A DNA stretch of 64,000 nucleotides from Arenibacter sp. F20364 (GCF_023015905.1 NZ_JALKBD010000005.1:1-64000), one strand, 5' to 3'. Shown: positions 45,883-55,291, counted from the stretch's first letter. Notes: generated from the sequence alone by a model not told the origin. Program-made: numbers and translations.

Positions 45883-47520
45883 ATGATTTCTGTAGACGCA
45901 ATAGCAGTAGAGTTTAGTGGCGACACCTTGTTTAGTGATGTTTCCTTTGTTATCAATGAGAACGATAAGATTGCCCTAATGGGCAAAAACGGGGCTGGAA
46001 AATCTACCATGATGAAGATAATTGCAGGAGAGCAAAAAGCCACCCGAGGTCATATTCGCTATCCCAAGGACGCCGTAATTGCCTATTTGCCGCAGCATTT
46101 ACTGACCGATGACAGCTGTACCGTTTTCGAAGAAGCCTCCAAAGCCTTTAAGGAAATCTTTAGCATGCGAGATGAAATTGATCGGCTGAACAAGGAACTG
46201 GAAACCCGTACAGATTATGAGTCGGACGCCTATATGTCTATCATTGAAAAAGTATCGGACCTAGGAGAAAAATTCTATGCCTTGGAAGAAATAAATTATG
46301 AAGCAGAGGTGGAAAAGGCATTGAGGGGACTAGGTTTTAGACGCGAGGATTTTCATCGACTTACCAGCGAATTTAGTGGTGGGTGGCGTATGAGGATAGA
46401 GCTTGCCAAAATATTGTTGCAAAAGCCAGACCTCATCCTTTTGGATGAGCCTACCAACCACGTAGATATCGAATCCGTTATTTGGCTGGAGGATTTCTTG
46501 CTGAACAAGGCCAAGGCAGTTGTAGTAATCTCTCATGACAAGACCTTTATAGATAATATTACCAACAGAACCATAGAAGTGACCATGGGTAGGATCTATG
46601 ATTACAAGGCCAATTACACCCACTACCTTCAATTGCGGGAAGACCGAAGAAGCCATCAAATAAAGGCCTATCAGGAACAGCAAAAATTTATTGCTGATAA
46701 TCAAGCTTTTATTGACCGTTTTAAAGGCACCTATTCCAAAACCAACCAAGTAACTTCCCGTGAAAGGATGTTGGAAAAATTACAGATAATAGAAATTGAC
46801 GAAGTGGATACTACAGCCTTAAAACTGAGGTTCCCCCCTTCCATACGTTCGGGCGACTACCCGGTTACTGCAGAGGGGCTTTCCAAAACTTATGGTGACC
46901 ATGTGGTTTTTAAAGATGCCAATCTCTCTATTTCAAGAGGAGAAAAGGTTTCCTTTGTCGGGAGGAACGGAGAAGGAAAATCTACCATGATCAAGGCCAT
47001 TTTGGGCGAAATTGAAGTGGAGGGCAAATGCAGCTTGGGGCACAATGTGAAAGTGGGTTACTTTGCCCAAAACCAGGCTTCCTTGTTAGACCCAGAACTG
47101 ACCATCTTCCAAACCGTGGACGAAGTGGCCGAAGGGGACGTGCGTACGCAGATAAAAAATATTTTGGGTAGATTTATGTTTAGTGGCGATGATCTGGAAA
47201 AAAAGGTAAGCGTACTGTCTGGAGGAGAAAAAACCCGCCTGGCCATGGTAAAATTACTTTTGGAACCCGTTAATCTTTTGATCCTGGATGAGCCTACCAA
47301 CCATTTGGACCTAAAATCCAAGGATGTTCTTAAAGAAGCTCTTCTTGCCTTTGACGGCACCTTGATATTGGTTTCCCACGACCGGGATTTTCTTCAAGGG
47401 CTGTCCCAAAAAGTGTTCGAATTTAAGAATAAACGTGTCATAGAACATTTCGAGACCATAGATGCGTTTTTGGTAAGAAACCGAATTGAAAATTTAAAAG
47501 AAATAGATTTAAAAGTTTAA
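45883..47520 (+). CDS. ABC-F family ATPase (ribosome-associated type)
   Basis: This 545-residue cytoplasmic protein has two complete ABC domains and no membrane segments. Domain 1 has GKNGAGKSTMM, the FSGGWRMRIELAKILL signature and LLDEPTNHVD. Domain 2 has GRNGEGKSTMI, LSGGEKTRLAMVKLLL and LILDEPTNHLD. The charged linker between them (about residues 240-315: YLQLREDRRSHQIKAYQEQQ) is the P-site tRNA-interaction motif of ABC-F proteins. It is closest in plan to YbiT-type members. The role is probably translational, releasing stalled ribosomes or modulating elongation; drug resistance is not implied. It stands alone with a near promoter element. Confidence 0.93.
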   Translation: MISVDAIAVEFSGDTLFSDVSFVINENDKIALMGKNGAGKSTMMKIIAGEQKATRGHIRYPKDAVIAYLPQHLLTDDSCTVFEEASKAFKEIFSMRDEIDRLNKELETRTDYESDAYMSIIEKVSDLGEKFYALEEINYEAEVEKALRGLGFRREDFHRLTSEFSGGWRMRIELAKILLQKPDLILLDEPTNHVDIESVIWLEDFLLNKAKAVVVISHDKTFIDNITNRTIEVTMGRIYDYKANYTHYLQLREDRRSHQIKAYQEQQKFIADNQAFIDRFKGTYSKTNQVTSRERMLEKLQIIEIDEVDTTALKLRFPPSIRSGDYPVTAEGLSKTYGDHVVFKDANLSISRGEKVSFVGRNGEGKSTMIKAILGEIEVEGKCSLGHNVKVGYFAQNQASLLDPELTIFQTVDEVAEGDVRTQIKNILGRFMFSGDDLEKKVSVLSGGEKTRLAMVKLLLEPVNLLILDEPTNHLDLKSKDVLKEALLAFDGTLILVSHDRDFLQGLSQKVFEFKNKRVIEHFETIDAFLVRNRIENLKEIDLKV

Positions 47521-47548
47521 AACTACAGCTATAAATAGAGCTTTGAGC

Positions 47549-48157
47549 TTAAGCAATAACCTTGTACCCCTCTGGAAAGGGTCGGTAGGCATAGTATTGA
47601 AGCACCTCCTCGATTGCGACCTTCATGGCCTTGTTTATTGGAAGAATAATATTGCCCAACCTAAAATCTATTTGATTGAGGTTCATGTAGTAGTCGGTGA
47701 AAATAGGCACATATAGTCCGTTTTTCATAGCTATTTTTGCATTCTCATAGCGATCGGCCTGATTTTCCTTAATTATCTTGCAGGTGGCCAAACGCAGTTC
47801 CCCCAACTTGTCCCTACTTGCCCCATATCCAAACAATCGGCATATTAACCCACGATACTTATAGTCGCCACAGCTGCCGCTATTGCTATCCATGACAGAA
47901 AGCGGCCTGTACAAATGGCACAATGAACTACTATTTGCCCTTAACTCTTCCAAGGTCGTTTCTGCCTTCCCATTCAAAAAGAGTTGAAAAGCCCATGGAA
48001 GAAATTCCAAGGGAGAAGCGTCTATATCCGGATGGGTGCAACATTTACCGCAACCTGCCTTACAGCCCAGACCCGACTCGGATTGAAAAGTAGCTATCTC
48101 CCGATCCAAAACGGCGAATAACGCCTCAACTGCTCTTACCTTGCTTTCCATGGACAA
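47549..48157 (-). CDS. YkgJ-family cysteine-cluster (zinc/iron chelating) protein
   Basis: This 202-residue soluble protein has the YkgJ pattern: CKAGCGKCCTHPDIDASPLEF (CxxxCxxCC) near residues 27-36, then spaced cysteines in LCHLYRPLSV, SGSCGDYKYRGLICRLFGYG and RLATCKIIKE. The family is thought to bind a metal or Fe-S centre and its role is unsettled. It is convergent with the ABC-F gene, 28 bases away, and about 80 bases after the sulfatase gene on the same strand. Whether it shares a transcript with the glycan genes is unclear. Confidence 0.9.
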   Translation of the reverse strand: MSMESKVRAVEALFAVLDREIATFQSESGLGCKAGCGKCCTHPDIDASPLEFLPWAFQLFLNGKAETTLEELRANSSSLCHLYRPLSVMDSNSGSCGDYKYRGLICRLFGYGASRDKLGELRLATCKIIKENQADRYENAKIAMKNGLYVPIFTDYYMNLNQIDFRLGNIILPINKAMKVAIEEVLQYYAYRPFPEGYKVIA

Positions 48158-48235
48158 AAATTATTGTGCGAATGTACAGCAATAAAGGTAGCGTACAACA
48201 AATATTTTTCTATCCGGAAATTATTATAAAGGTCC

Positions 48236-49996
48236 CTAATCTACTTTATCCATTTCCATCCAAAATGGGAAGATATTTTTGTTGGCCACTGTATAAAAAG
48301 GTATAAGTTTGCCCGACATTTTTGGAAAATAAACCTTCTCCATCTGAATAATATCCGTATTCTCTTTTTTATTTTCCATTTGTCTTACCAGCGTATTAGC
48401 TTCCAAAACCATTCTCCCGTTACCCATTACAGGTTGCACGAACTTATAGGTAATATCATAATAACCCTCTTCAATGTCTACATCCCAGTTACCATAAATT
48501 TCCTCCTGATTCCAAATCCCCCGTTCCCCGCCTGCATCATTCCTATTTAGTATGACAGGGTTTTCGTTCGGGGTACCGACCAATATTTTTGGAGGGTTCA
48601 ACAGATTATCAGAAATGATCAACTCCTTGTATATTTTATCCATCTCCTTTTTGAGGTCTATGGCCAATGCCTTCTTATCACTTAAAACATTGCGCTGTTC
48701 ATAAGGGTCATTGGTTAGCTGAAACAATTCAAAATCTTCAATAGTGGCGTTATAGTCCGTTTTTCCCACCAATTTATAACCCGCTTTCTGAATGGCCATG
48801 TTATTATACAATTCGGGGTAGCGGCGCGACCAATAAAAAAATAGGGAACGATCGGCCCATTCCACTTTTTGGCCCTGTATCAAGGGAACTAAACTTTTGC
48901 CATCTATGATCCTGTCTTTAGGCATTTCCACATCGCAAATTGCCGATAGCGTAGGCAGGACATCCAAATGCGCCGTCATGGTTTCCACATCTTTGTTACC
49001 CTTGGAAAGTGCTGGATATTTTAAATAAAATGGTACCCGTACACCCCCATTGTAAACATCTCCCTTAAGTCCCCGCATACCACTAACATATCTGGTCTGC
49101 TGGGGGCCATTATCGGTCATAAAAATTACAAGCGTGTTCTCGGCTAGCTTCAGGTCTTTTAATTTTTTGAAGAGTCTCCCTAGGTTGTCGTCAATATTAT
49201 TGACCATGGCATAGACCTTTCGGGCATCTTCCTTGTCCTTTTCGCTCATTTCTGAAAAAGGCCTACCGTCCTTACCAAACCCTGCAGAAGGGTCTATGTC
49301 CCTATACTTTTGATAATAGGAATCAGGCACTTGCAAGGGGGTATGTGGGGCATTGTAGGCCAAATAGCAGAAAAAGGGCGATTCCTTATTTTTATCAATA
49401 AAATTCATCGCCTGATCGGTAAAAATATCGGAACAATATCCGTCATATGATTCCCGCTGGTTATTGTGCCAAAGTACAGGATCAAAATAACTTGTATCCC
49501 CCTTAAAATAAGTAGTAATATCCCCTACCTGCCCCATGCCTCCAGAAAGGTGGATAACGGACTCGTCAAAACCCTGGTCACTGGGCCTACTAGGAAAATT
49601 GTCCCCTAAATGCCATTTCCCAAAAGCCCCGGTCGTATAATCTGCCTGCTTCAACATTTCGGCTATTGTGACCTCATTGGAAGCCATAATGGCACCCCCA
49701 TTGTAGGTATCCCTCATCCCCGTTCGTAAAGAATAGCGCCCCGTCATTAAACTGGATCTGGTGGGTGCACAAACCGGAGAAACGTAAAAATTGTTAAACC
49801 GAACACTTTCACGTGCCAAAGCATCAATGACGGGTGTTTTTACATGGGGATTTCCAGTAAACCCCAAATCCCCGTACCCTTGATCATCGGTAATCACCAA
49901 GATTACATTTGGACGTTGGTTCTGCTGGGCATAGCCACTAGAAGTAAACCCCAAAATCATAAAGAGTAAAATACAATGTTTATACATTAGGTTCAT
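48236..49996 (-). CDS. sulfatase (arylsulfatase-type, S1 family)
   Basis: This 586-residue protein has a signal peptide cleaved after about SSGYAQ. The sulfatase signature begins at Cys76 (CAPTR, then SSLMTGRYSLRTG); this cysteine would be converted to formylglycine by a sulfatase-maturing enzyme. The metal-site aspartates lie in VITDDQGYGDLG (Asp37, Asp38), and other conserved parts are GKWHLGDN and FMTDNGPQQTRYVSG. It likely removes sulfate from a glycan in the periplasm. It is the last gene of a leftward run with two BNR/sialidase-type proteins and an SIS protein. A maturase is not in the window. The exact substrate is not readable. Confidence 0.95.
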   Translation of the reverse strand: MNLMYKHCILLFMILGFTSSGYAQQNQRPNVILVITDDQGYGDLGFTGNPHVKTPVIDALARESVRFNNFYVSPVCAPTRSSLMTGRYSLRTGMRDTYNGGAIMASNEVTIAEMLKQADYTTGAFGKWHLGDNFPSRPSDQGFDESVIHLSGGMGQVGDITTYFKGDTSYFDPVLWHNNQRESYDGYCSDIFTDQAMNFIDKNKESPFFCYLAYNAPHTPLQVPDSYYQKYRDIDPSAGFGKDGRPFSEMSEKDKEDARKVYAMVNNIDDNLGRLFKKLKDLKLAENTLVIFMTDNGPQQTRYVSGMRGLKGDVYNGGVRVPFYLKYPALSKGNKDVETMTAHLDVLPTLSAICDVEMPKDRIIDGKSLVPLIQGQKVEWADRSLFFYWSRRYPELYNNMAIQKAGYKLVGKTDYNATIEDFELFQLTNDPYEQRNVLSDKKALAIDLKKEMDKIYKELIISDNLLNPPKILVGTPNENPVILNRNDAGGERGIWNQEEIYGNWDVDIEEGYYDITYKFVQPVMGNGRMVLEANTLVRQMENKKENTDIIQMEKVYFPKMSGKLIPFYTVANKNIFPFWMEMDKVD

Positions 49997-50108
49997 AAGT
50001 CCTGGTTTAAGGTTTTGTTGATTATTTTTTAAAACACCCGAAATTGGAATACAAAATACCTAATTTCCAATAAATCTTTATTAAATACCTGTTTAAAGGC
50101 AAAAAATG

Positions 50109-51266
50109 TTAGTCTTTATTGCCAGGTTTAACTAGCCAATCCAAATTTAGAGTAGTTATGTTGATTATTGCCAGCCCTGTTCCCTTTACTCTGTTGCCTG
50201 CACAATGCCCTAAAATAAGATCTTGTGGATCTGTAAAATACAAGGCGGTATAACAATACCAGCCATCTGGGTCGGTGGCAATATTTTTAATGTTGCCCCA
50301 TGTTTTCCCCTCGTCCTTGGAAATAGCAATCGTAAGAGGGGTTCTTTTAGCCTTTATAGCTACATCCGAACCATCGTTATTGTTCCACACCATGACCCAA
50401 TCCCCGGTTCCGGGGACTTTTTCCATGGTAGCTGGCGAAAGAGGAGAATAAATAGAACTGGCCTCAATGTGACTCCAGCTCTCCCCCCTATCTTGGGAAT
50501 AGGACATCTGCTGCACACCTCCGCTTGCCCGAATATACATCATGATACGCCCGTCATTCATTTCAATGAGACCTGGTTCCTGAGTGATAATTTCGGTAGT
50601 ATTGGGCACCATTTCACTAGAAGTCCATGTTTCTCCATTATCATCGGAATAATATGAAAATAAATTGCCTTGGGCACTGAAACCTTTTTCCGTAGTAGGG
50701 TGTTCCGCCACTGCAAATAGCAATCGCCCATCTTCCAACTGAACAACCCTATCGTTATTTAACACAAAATATCCTTTCTTGTCGGTGATACAAGGGGTTG
50801 GCGAACCCCAACTCTGTGCTTCATCCGTGGATATTCTCATTATAGGAATACAATCCTCTGTACTATTCTTCCTCAGGTAAAATAAGGCTATGGAACCATT
50901 ATGTAATCGCAATAGGGAAACCGACATAACATTCATTCCTCCTTCATTGGGCAGCACCACCTCATCCTTTATGCTCCATGTATTTCCATTATCCTTGGAA
51001 TATCTACTTACCAGATGTGCAGGGTCATGATCGGATCCGGTGCCCTGAGTATAATGGGTATACACAAATAACAGATTTCCATTTTTTAGCCTGATAAAAT
51101 CCCCTTCACTGTTACGGGGGTTGTCTACTGAAGGCTGTAGGCTCAAAACGGTTTTAGGTTCTTTGGATACCGATACTTTGTTGGTTATTTTATTGCTCTT
51201 GCAAGAGAAGGCGATTCCCAGCAACACCCAGAGAAGTATTGTACTAAAAAGAAATTTTAAACTCAT
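50109..51266 (-). CDS. sialidase-family (BNR repeat) lipoprotein
   Basis: This 385-residue protein has a lipoprotein signal (GIAFSCKSN, Cys22) and at least five Asp-box repeats of the form SxDxGxTW: SKDNGNTW, STDEAQSW, SDDNGETW, SQDRGESW and SKDEGKTW. This is a six-bladed propeller of the exo-alpha-sialidase superfamily. An FIRLKNGNLLFVYTHY segment near the start may include the first catalytic arginine. True sialidases need an arginine triad and a tyrosine-glutamate pair, which I could not place with certainty, so another glycosidase or binding role is possible. It lies 112 bases upstream of the sulfatase gene and 38 downstream of a second BNR-type gene. Confidence 0.9.
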   Translation of the reverse strand: MSLKFLFSTILLWVLLGIAFSCKSNKITNKVSVSKEPKTVLSLQPSVDNPRNSEGDFIRLKNGNLLFVYTHYTQGTGSDHDPAHLVSRYSKDNGNTWSIKDEVVLPNEGGMNVMSVSLLRLHNGSIALFYLRKNSTEDCIPIMRISTDEAQSWGSPTPCITDKKGYFVLNNDRVVQLEDGRLLFAVAEHPTTEKGFSAQGNLFSYYSDDNGETWTSSEMVPNTTEIITQEPGLIEMNDGRIMMYIRASGGVQQMSYSQDRGESWSHIEASSIYSPLSPATMEKVPGTGDWVMVWNNNDGSDVAIKAKRTPLTIAISKDEGKTWGNIKNIATDPDGWYCYTALYFTDPQDLILGHCAGNRVKGTGLAIINITTLNLDWLVKPGNKD

Positions 51267-51304
51267 TATTGGACTTTTAAATAATTGGACTTAAGCTATT
51301 GCAT

Positions 51305-52333
51305 TCATTTAAGTTCAATCAAGGGTATTTCGGCAAAATAAATAGCCGTTTTTTCGGTCTCATGGGAAGAATAGTAGCTCATGTACAGGGTATCATTTTC
51401 AAAAACAAAACCTGGATAGCTGCTATCGGAATTTGATGGCAATGTCAATACCTCCCTAAAATCTCCATTTTTACCAAAGGAAACCAGTCCGGTATACTCC
51501 CTATTAATCCTTCCCCCACCAATATATTGGCCCTCTCCTATCGATACAAAGTCGGGACCTCCAATAAAGTATGGCGACTCGGTAAAACTCCAGTCCGTAT
51601 AAGGAGGACTACTTTTTCCTAAAAAAGCCCTTTTGTTACCCTCTTCCCGCCTAATCAGCATTAACATGTCGCCATTGGGTAAAAAACGGATTGTGGATTC
51701 ATTGGGATTTCCCTCCACTTCCAAATCGGCAACCTTTATATAATCTATCCCATTGGTAGTTTTAACTAATTTTATAATCGTTGTATTTCCACCCTCTTTA
51801 TTTTCTATCCGCGAATACATTCCCCCATATCCGGTACCCTCATACCACGTTAAGCTCCAGAGCCAATCGAACTTCGATTTTATATGGGCATCATATGTTA
51901 TAGGTTGTGGTGGGGAGAACTTGGTCCCATTAGGATTAGAGAAGGCTACATGGGGTATTCCTCCCAACAAGGTCTTACCATCATAAATAGACCCTCCCAT
52001 AGTGGCCATTATGAGTCCTTCCGGAGTAACCGATAATTTAGGATCCCGTAAATCAAAACCATTGAGAGCGATTTGATCAACATCTTTCCAGGCCTTGCCA
52101 TCTTTAGAGCTTATAATTTTTATTACGCCATCCTTTCCATAAACATGCCTTTCCCCCGAACGGAAAGCACAATAAAAGTCTCCTTTAAACCTTATCAAAG
52201 AAGTAAAGGCGTTATAATTTTCATCGGAGTATATCTTGGATACTTTTATCCCTTCTGGCAGGCTCTGGGAAATGCCATTAAAAGAGACAAAAAAGATTAA
52301 AAGTGATATGGTAGCAACTATTACTTTTGTCAT
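51305..52333 (-). CDS. sialidase-superfamily propeller protein, secreted
   Basis: This 342-residue protein has a signal peptide cleaved after about FNGISQ. Its propeller blades have degenerate BNR features: SSKDGKAWKDVD is the clearest Asp-box-like unit, with others eroded. Near the start YNAFTSLIRFKGDFYCAFRS resembles the first blade of sialidase-fold hydrolases. It has fewer Asp boxes than its downstream neighbour, so the two probably act on different linkages or one only binds glycan. It is co-oriented with the sialidase and sulfatase genes, 38 bases before the former, and 198 bases after the SIS gene. Confidence 0.82.
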   Translation of the reverse strand: MTKVIVATISLLIFFVSFNGISQSLPEGIKVSKIYSDENYNAFTSLIRFKGDFYCAFRSGERHVYGKDGVIKIISSKDGKAWKDVDQIALNGFDLRDPKLSVTPEGLIMATMGGSIYDGKTLLGGIPHVAFSNPNGTKFSPPQPITYDAHIKSKFDWLWSLTWYEGTGYGGMYSRIENKEGGNTTIIKLVKTTNGIDYIKVADLEVEGNPNESTIRFLPNGDMLMLIRREEGNKRAFLGKSSPPYTDWSFTESPYFIGGPDFVSIGEGQYIGGGRINREYTGLVSFGKNGDFREVLTLPSNSDSSYPGFVFENDTLYMSYYSSHETEKTAIYFAEIPLIELK

Positions 52334-52531
52334 TTTTATGGGTTCGGATTTGATGAATATCGCCTTGTTTAAAATGTTGGTTTGTCAAATTTGATTCCCC
52401 ACATATGGTCACTTTATTCAGAATATTTCTACTGTGATCAGCTTGTGAAAAATATTCTGCTGCCTGAACCTCCTAAATTATAAAATATAGTCGCTATATA
52501 AAAAGAAAAAACATTCAATTCCTCTACTTCA

Positions 52532-53248
52532 CTATAGGTGTTTTACCCGGGATTCATATTTTTGGTAGTGCGCCTCATTGTCTGCCTCATCTATGTTCTG
52601 ACTTTGAAAAACGGAGACATCCACACCTCTGTCCAAATTAATTTTGATGGCCTCGGTCGAAATTATGTTTACGATGATCATTCCCAACACCGAGGAAGCA
52701 GGTCCAATAAGCAGTTCGTTAATGGAGATAACCCCATCCCCCGAGGGAACACAGTTATCAATGACCAAATCCGCAATCTGATATAATTTTTTTCCACTCG
52801 CGTGTCTGGTAGCATACCTTGTGGACTGTTCCAAGGAAGTGATGGCTATTGTACTTAAACCTTCCTGTTTTGCCTTCATAGCCATCTCCAAGGGCAGAGC
52901 ATTTCTTCCGGAATTGGAAATAACGACCAATACATCCCCTCTATTAAATTTATAGTTGTTCCAAAGTATTTCGGCAAGACCACTAATCTGCTCCATTTCT
53001 GCCGATCTTCTTGCCCCGCCCGCCATAAGCACCATATCGTCCATAATAGCATTTACATTGGCCAAATTGGAGGCCCTGCCAAACATTTCCATACCGATCA
53101 TCTGGGAATGACCAGTACCTATGGTGTGGATTATGCCATCGTTCTTAATAACATCTGCCACGATTTTAGCGGCACTGACCAATTGATCATGTTGATCAAC
53201 GGACATTTTATTGATCAGTATTTTTATTTTATCCAAATATTCGAACAT
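52532..53248 (-). CDS. SIS-domain protein (sugar-phosphate binding, UPF0309-like)
   Basis: This 238-residue cytoplasmic protein has a single sugar-isomerase fold. Signature segments are [40 protein letters not shown] and [20 protein letters not shown]. The family groups with UPF0309/YfeU-type proteins that bind phosphorylated amino sugars. In this place it could handle the sugar phosphate released after the neighbouring sulfatase and sialidase-type proteins have acted, but no transporter or kinase is present in the window. It is the most upstream gene of the leftward run; beyond it lie a REP-like dyad and an insertion sequence. Confidence 0.88.
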   Translation of the reverse strand: MFEYLDKIKILINKMSVDQHDQLVSAAKIVADVIKNDGIIHTIGTGHSQMIGMEMFGRASNLANVNAIMDDMVLMAGGARRSAEMEQISGLAEILWNNYKFNRGDVLVVISNSGRNALPLEMAMKAKQEGLSTIAITSLEQSTRYATRHASGKKLYQIADLVIDNCVPSGDGVISINELLIGPASSVLGMIIVNIISTEAIKINLDRGVDVSVFQSQNIDEADNEAHYQKYESRVKHL

Positions 53249-53575
53249 AGCGACAATAGCATTTTAGTTAGGGAAGGAAACCAACAACATCGATATAGAG
53301 GTAAACTTGCCCGCTAACCAATATTGCCTATTATTCTTTCCATAGACCAATATAAAGAATAAAAACTGGGCCCAGTTAAGGGCTAAAACCATAAAGGCAT
53401 ATCTACGCGCATTGTGGAGTAACAATTTCAGACTACCAAGTTGCAAACTTCGTAGAGCAAAACGCAGGATAGGTGCCACATGCTGTGCAAAGTTTGCAAC
53501 TTCGCACCCCTAAACCCCAAGGATGCCTTGTCAAACTGGAAATCCCGCTAAAAAGCGGGATTCGTTCGACTATCA
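53249..53575. other. noncoding stretch between the SIS gene and the insertion sequence
   Basis: No gene is supported here. A leftward open frame at about 53264-53479 has no family resemblance and poor composition. The stretch contains a REP-like pair of dyads (about 53435-53505) and a plain hairpin at 53541-53562 (AATCCCGCT and AGCGGGATT around AAAA). No exact promoter element for the SIS gene was found, so the promoter may have been displaced. Confidence 0.55.
53435..53505. repeat. REP-like inverted pair
   Basis: AAGTTGCAAACTT (53440-53452) and AAGTTTGCAACTT (53491-53503) are exact reverse complements of each other, and each is itself nearly palindromic. The left one is extended by CTAC and GTAG flanks. 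Together they can form one long hairpin with a 38-base loop or two small ones. Short dyads of this kind are dispersed in many Flavobacteriaceae genomes. Confidence 0.75.
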
Positions 53576-53662
53576 TATTTCAATGCGCCTTCAGCTGGAT
53601 CAATCCCAAAAGTTGTGTGTGAATTGAAAATAGAATAAGATCTTTGCGGAAAAACGATCGCA

Positions 53663-54022
53663 TTGGAATTATCATTGGACCTATTAAAGTTTATACTGCC
53701 AGAAGTATTAACGACCCATTTTGACCTAGTCTCCCATAATATGCAAGGGGGTGCGCTTCATTTATATTTTGAAGAAAAAAAAGATGCCCCGAAAGAGGAA
53801 AAACATCGCACTTTAATAGCCCATGGTTTTCACAAAGAGATTGTCGTCCAGGATTTTCCGTTAAGGGGAAAGTCAGTTTATCTCCACATTAAGCGCCGCC
53901 GTTGGCTGGACAAGGCCACTGGCCAAGCCGTGCAAAGAGATTGGGATCTAGTGGCACAGGGGACTCGTATGACCGTTGAGTTCGCTGCTTTTTTAAAAGT
54001 ACTTGGTCAGTACCAAAGTTAA
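53663..54022 (+). CDS. IS N-terminal region protein (ISAon1-like)
   Basis: This 119-residue product begins MELSLDLLKFILPEVLTTHF and includes FHKEIVVQDFPLRGKSVYLH and KRRRWLDKATGQAVQRDWDL. It resembles the zinc-finger-free N-terminal region that ISAon1-like elements encode apart from the main transposase. It is intact. Its end overlaps the start of the transposase frame, which lies in another reading frame. Confidence 0.82.
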   Translation: MELSLDLLKFILPEVLTTHFDLVSHNMQGGALHLYFEEKKDAPKEEKHRTLIAHGFHKEIVVQDFPLRGKSVYLHIKRRRWLDKATGQAVQRDWDLVAQGTRMTVEFAAFLKVLGQYQS

Positions 54023-54989
54023 TGACTGCCATACCATTGGCGGGTTTTACGGGGTCAACGGCAAAAAACTACAGCGACAGTTTCGGGATTATTTAAGCGA
54101 GTTTAAACAATAGGAGGAGAGACCACATGCCAAGGAGTGGCTCATATTCCCTGAGAATATAGGACCTTATCTGTCCATTGACGAAACGGCACTCTCCAAG
54201 GGGGAGCTATACACCATAATTACCAACAAAAAAGCCAAGGGCAGGAAAGGGTCCATAGTGGCCATATTCTCCGGCACCAAGGTGGGACCGATCATAGAGC
54301 AACTGCTAAAGATATCGGCCAAAAAAAGGGCCAAGGTCAAGGAAATTACCCTGGATATGGCCAACTCCATGAAGACCATCGCCAAACAATGCTTCCCAAA
54401 AGCAATACAGGTAACGGACAGGTTCCATGTACAGAAGCTGGCACTGGAGGCCCTTCAGGACATCCGCATCAAACATAGGTGGGACGCCATAGACCGGGAG
54501 AACCAACAGATAAAGCAAGCAAGGGCAAAGAACGGGACATTCGTCCCAAAAGAATTTAGCAATGGGGACACTAGAAAACAGCTCTTGGCCAGAAGTAGGT
54601 ATCTCCTTTATAAATCGCCCAACAATTGGATGCAAAACCAATACGAAAGGAGCAAAATATTGTTCGCCCAATATCCGGATATAAAGGTGGCCTTCGACCT
54701 GGTACAGGGGCTCAGGAACATATTGAATACGGCAACTTCTATACAAACAGCATATACAAAGCTGGCACATTGGTACAAAGACGTAGAGAACACGGGCTTT
54801 AGGGCCTTCAATACTATTGCTAATACGATATCGCTCAATTATAGGTCGATCCTGAACTATTTTATAAACAGGAGTACAAATGCATCGGCGGAATCATTCA
54901 ATGCAAAAATAAAAGCTTTTAGAGCGCAATTCAGAGGAGTCAAAAACGTAGAATTCTTCCTTTATAGATTAACCACAATATTTGCATAA
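54018..54989 (+). pseudogene. ISL3-type DDE transposase, interrupted by TAG
   Basis: The frame reads NDCHTIGGFYGVNGKKLQRQ and continues until a TAG at 54111-54113, in a place where related transposases have Trp (KQ-stop-EERPHAKEW). It then continues PENIGPYLSIDETALSKGEL, EITLDMANSMKTIAKQCFP, TDRFHVQKLA and finally NYFINRSTNASAESFNAKIK. The aspartates in SIDE and LDMA and the glutamate in SAES fit the DDE triad. Beyond the stop, a GTG at 54258 could start a shortened protein that lacks the first aspartate. One base change separates TAG from TGG, so this may be recent loss or a sequencing error. Confidence 0.8.
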
Positions 54990-55041
54990 ACACAACAATT
55001 GTTCTTGATCCCTTCAGCTTTTGAAATACGGGTCTCACGAA

Positions 55042-55070
55042 CAAAAAAAAGCCTATCAAACGATAGGCCT
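55042..55070 (-). terminator. rho-independent terminator after the cold-shock gene
   Basis: On the minus strand GCCTATCG and GATAGGC pair around a short loop, followed by eight T. It lies about 30 bases after the cold-shock stop codon. Confidence 0.87.
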
Positions 55071-55099
55071 TAGGTCTTAGGAAATTAAAAAAGTATATA

Positions 55100-55291
55100 T
55101 TAAATAACTTTAACGTTTACTGCGTTTAATCCTTTTTTTCCTTCTTTTAGTTCAAACTCAACTTCATCGCCTTCGCGAATTTCGTCGATTAAACCAGAGA
55201 TGTGTACAAAATGTTCTTTGCTAGAACCTTCTTCTGTGATGAACCCAAATCCTTTGGCATCGTTGAAAAATTTTACTGTTCCTCTACTCAT
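55100..55291 (-). CDS. cold-shock domain protein
   Basis: This 63-residue single cold-shock domain begins MSRGTVKFFNDAKGFGFITE, with RNP1 (KGFGFI) and RNP2 (HFVHIS) motifs. Such proteins bind single-stranded RNA or DNA and act as RNA chaperones. The length is normal for CspA-like proteins. It has an excellent promoter and its own terminator, so it is transcribed alone. It lies just beyond the right end of the insertion sequence, but its base composition does not differ from the chromosome. Confidence 0.95.
   Translation of the reverse strand: MSRGTVKFFNDAKGFGFITEEGSSKEHFVHISGLIDEIREGDEVEFELKEGKKGLNAVNVKVI

Larger units (their letters stand above)
53576..55028 (+). mobile_element. insertion sequence of ISL3 type (ISAon1-like), transposase interrupted
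   Basis: The element is bounded by imperfect inverted ends. The left end (53576-53618) reads TATTTCAA, then GGATCAA, then GTTGTGT. The right end (54990-55028), read leftward, has TATTTCAA, GGATCAA and GTTGTGT in the same order with slightly different spacing. Between them are a short N-terminal reading frame and a DDE transposase frame, as in the ISAon1-like elements of Bacteroidetes. No matching target duplication was found next to the ends given, so the outer limits may be a few bases off or the element is old. A TAG codon breaks the main frame. Confidence 0.8.

Noticed and set aside
53264-53479. leftward open frame upstream of the SIS gene
   Set aside because: It has no family match and a composition unlike coding DNA, and it overlaps a REP-like dyad.
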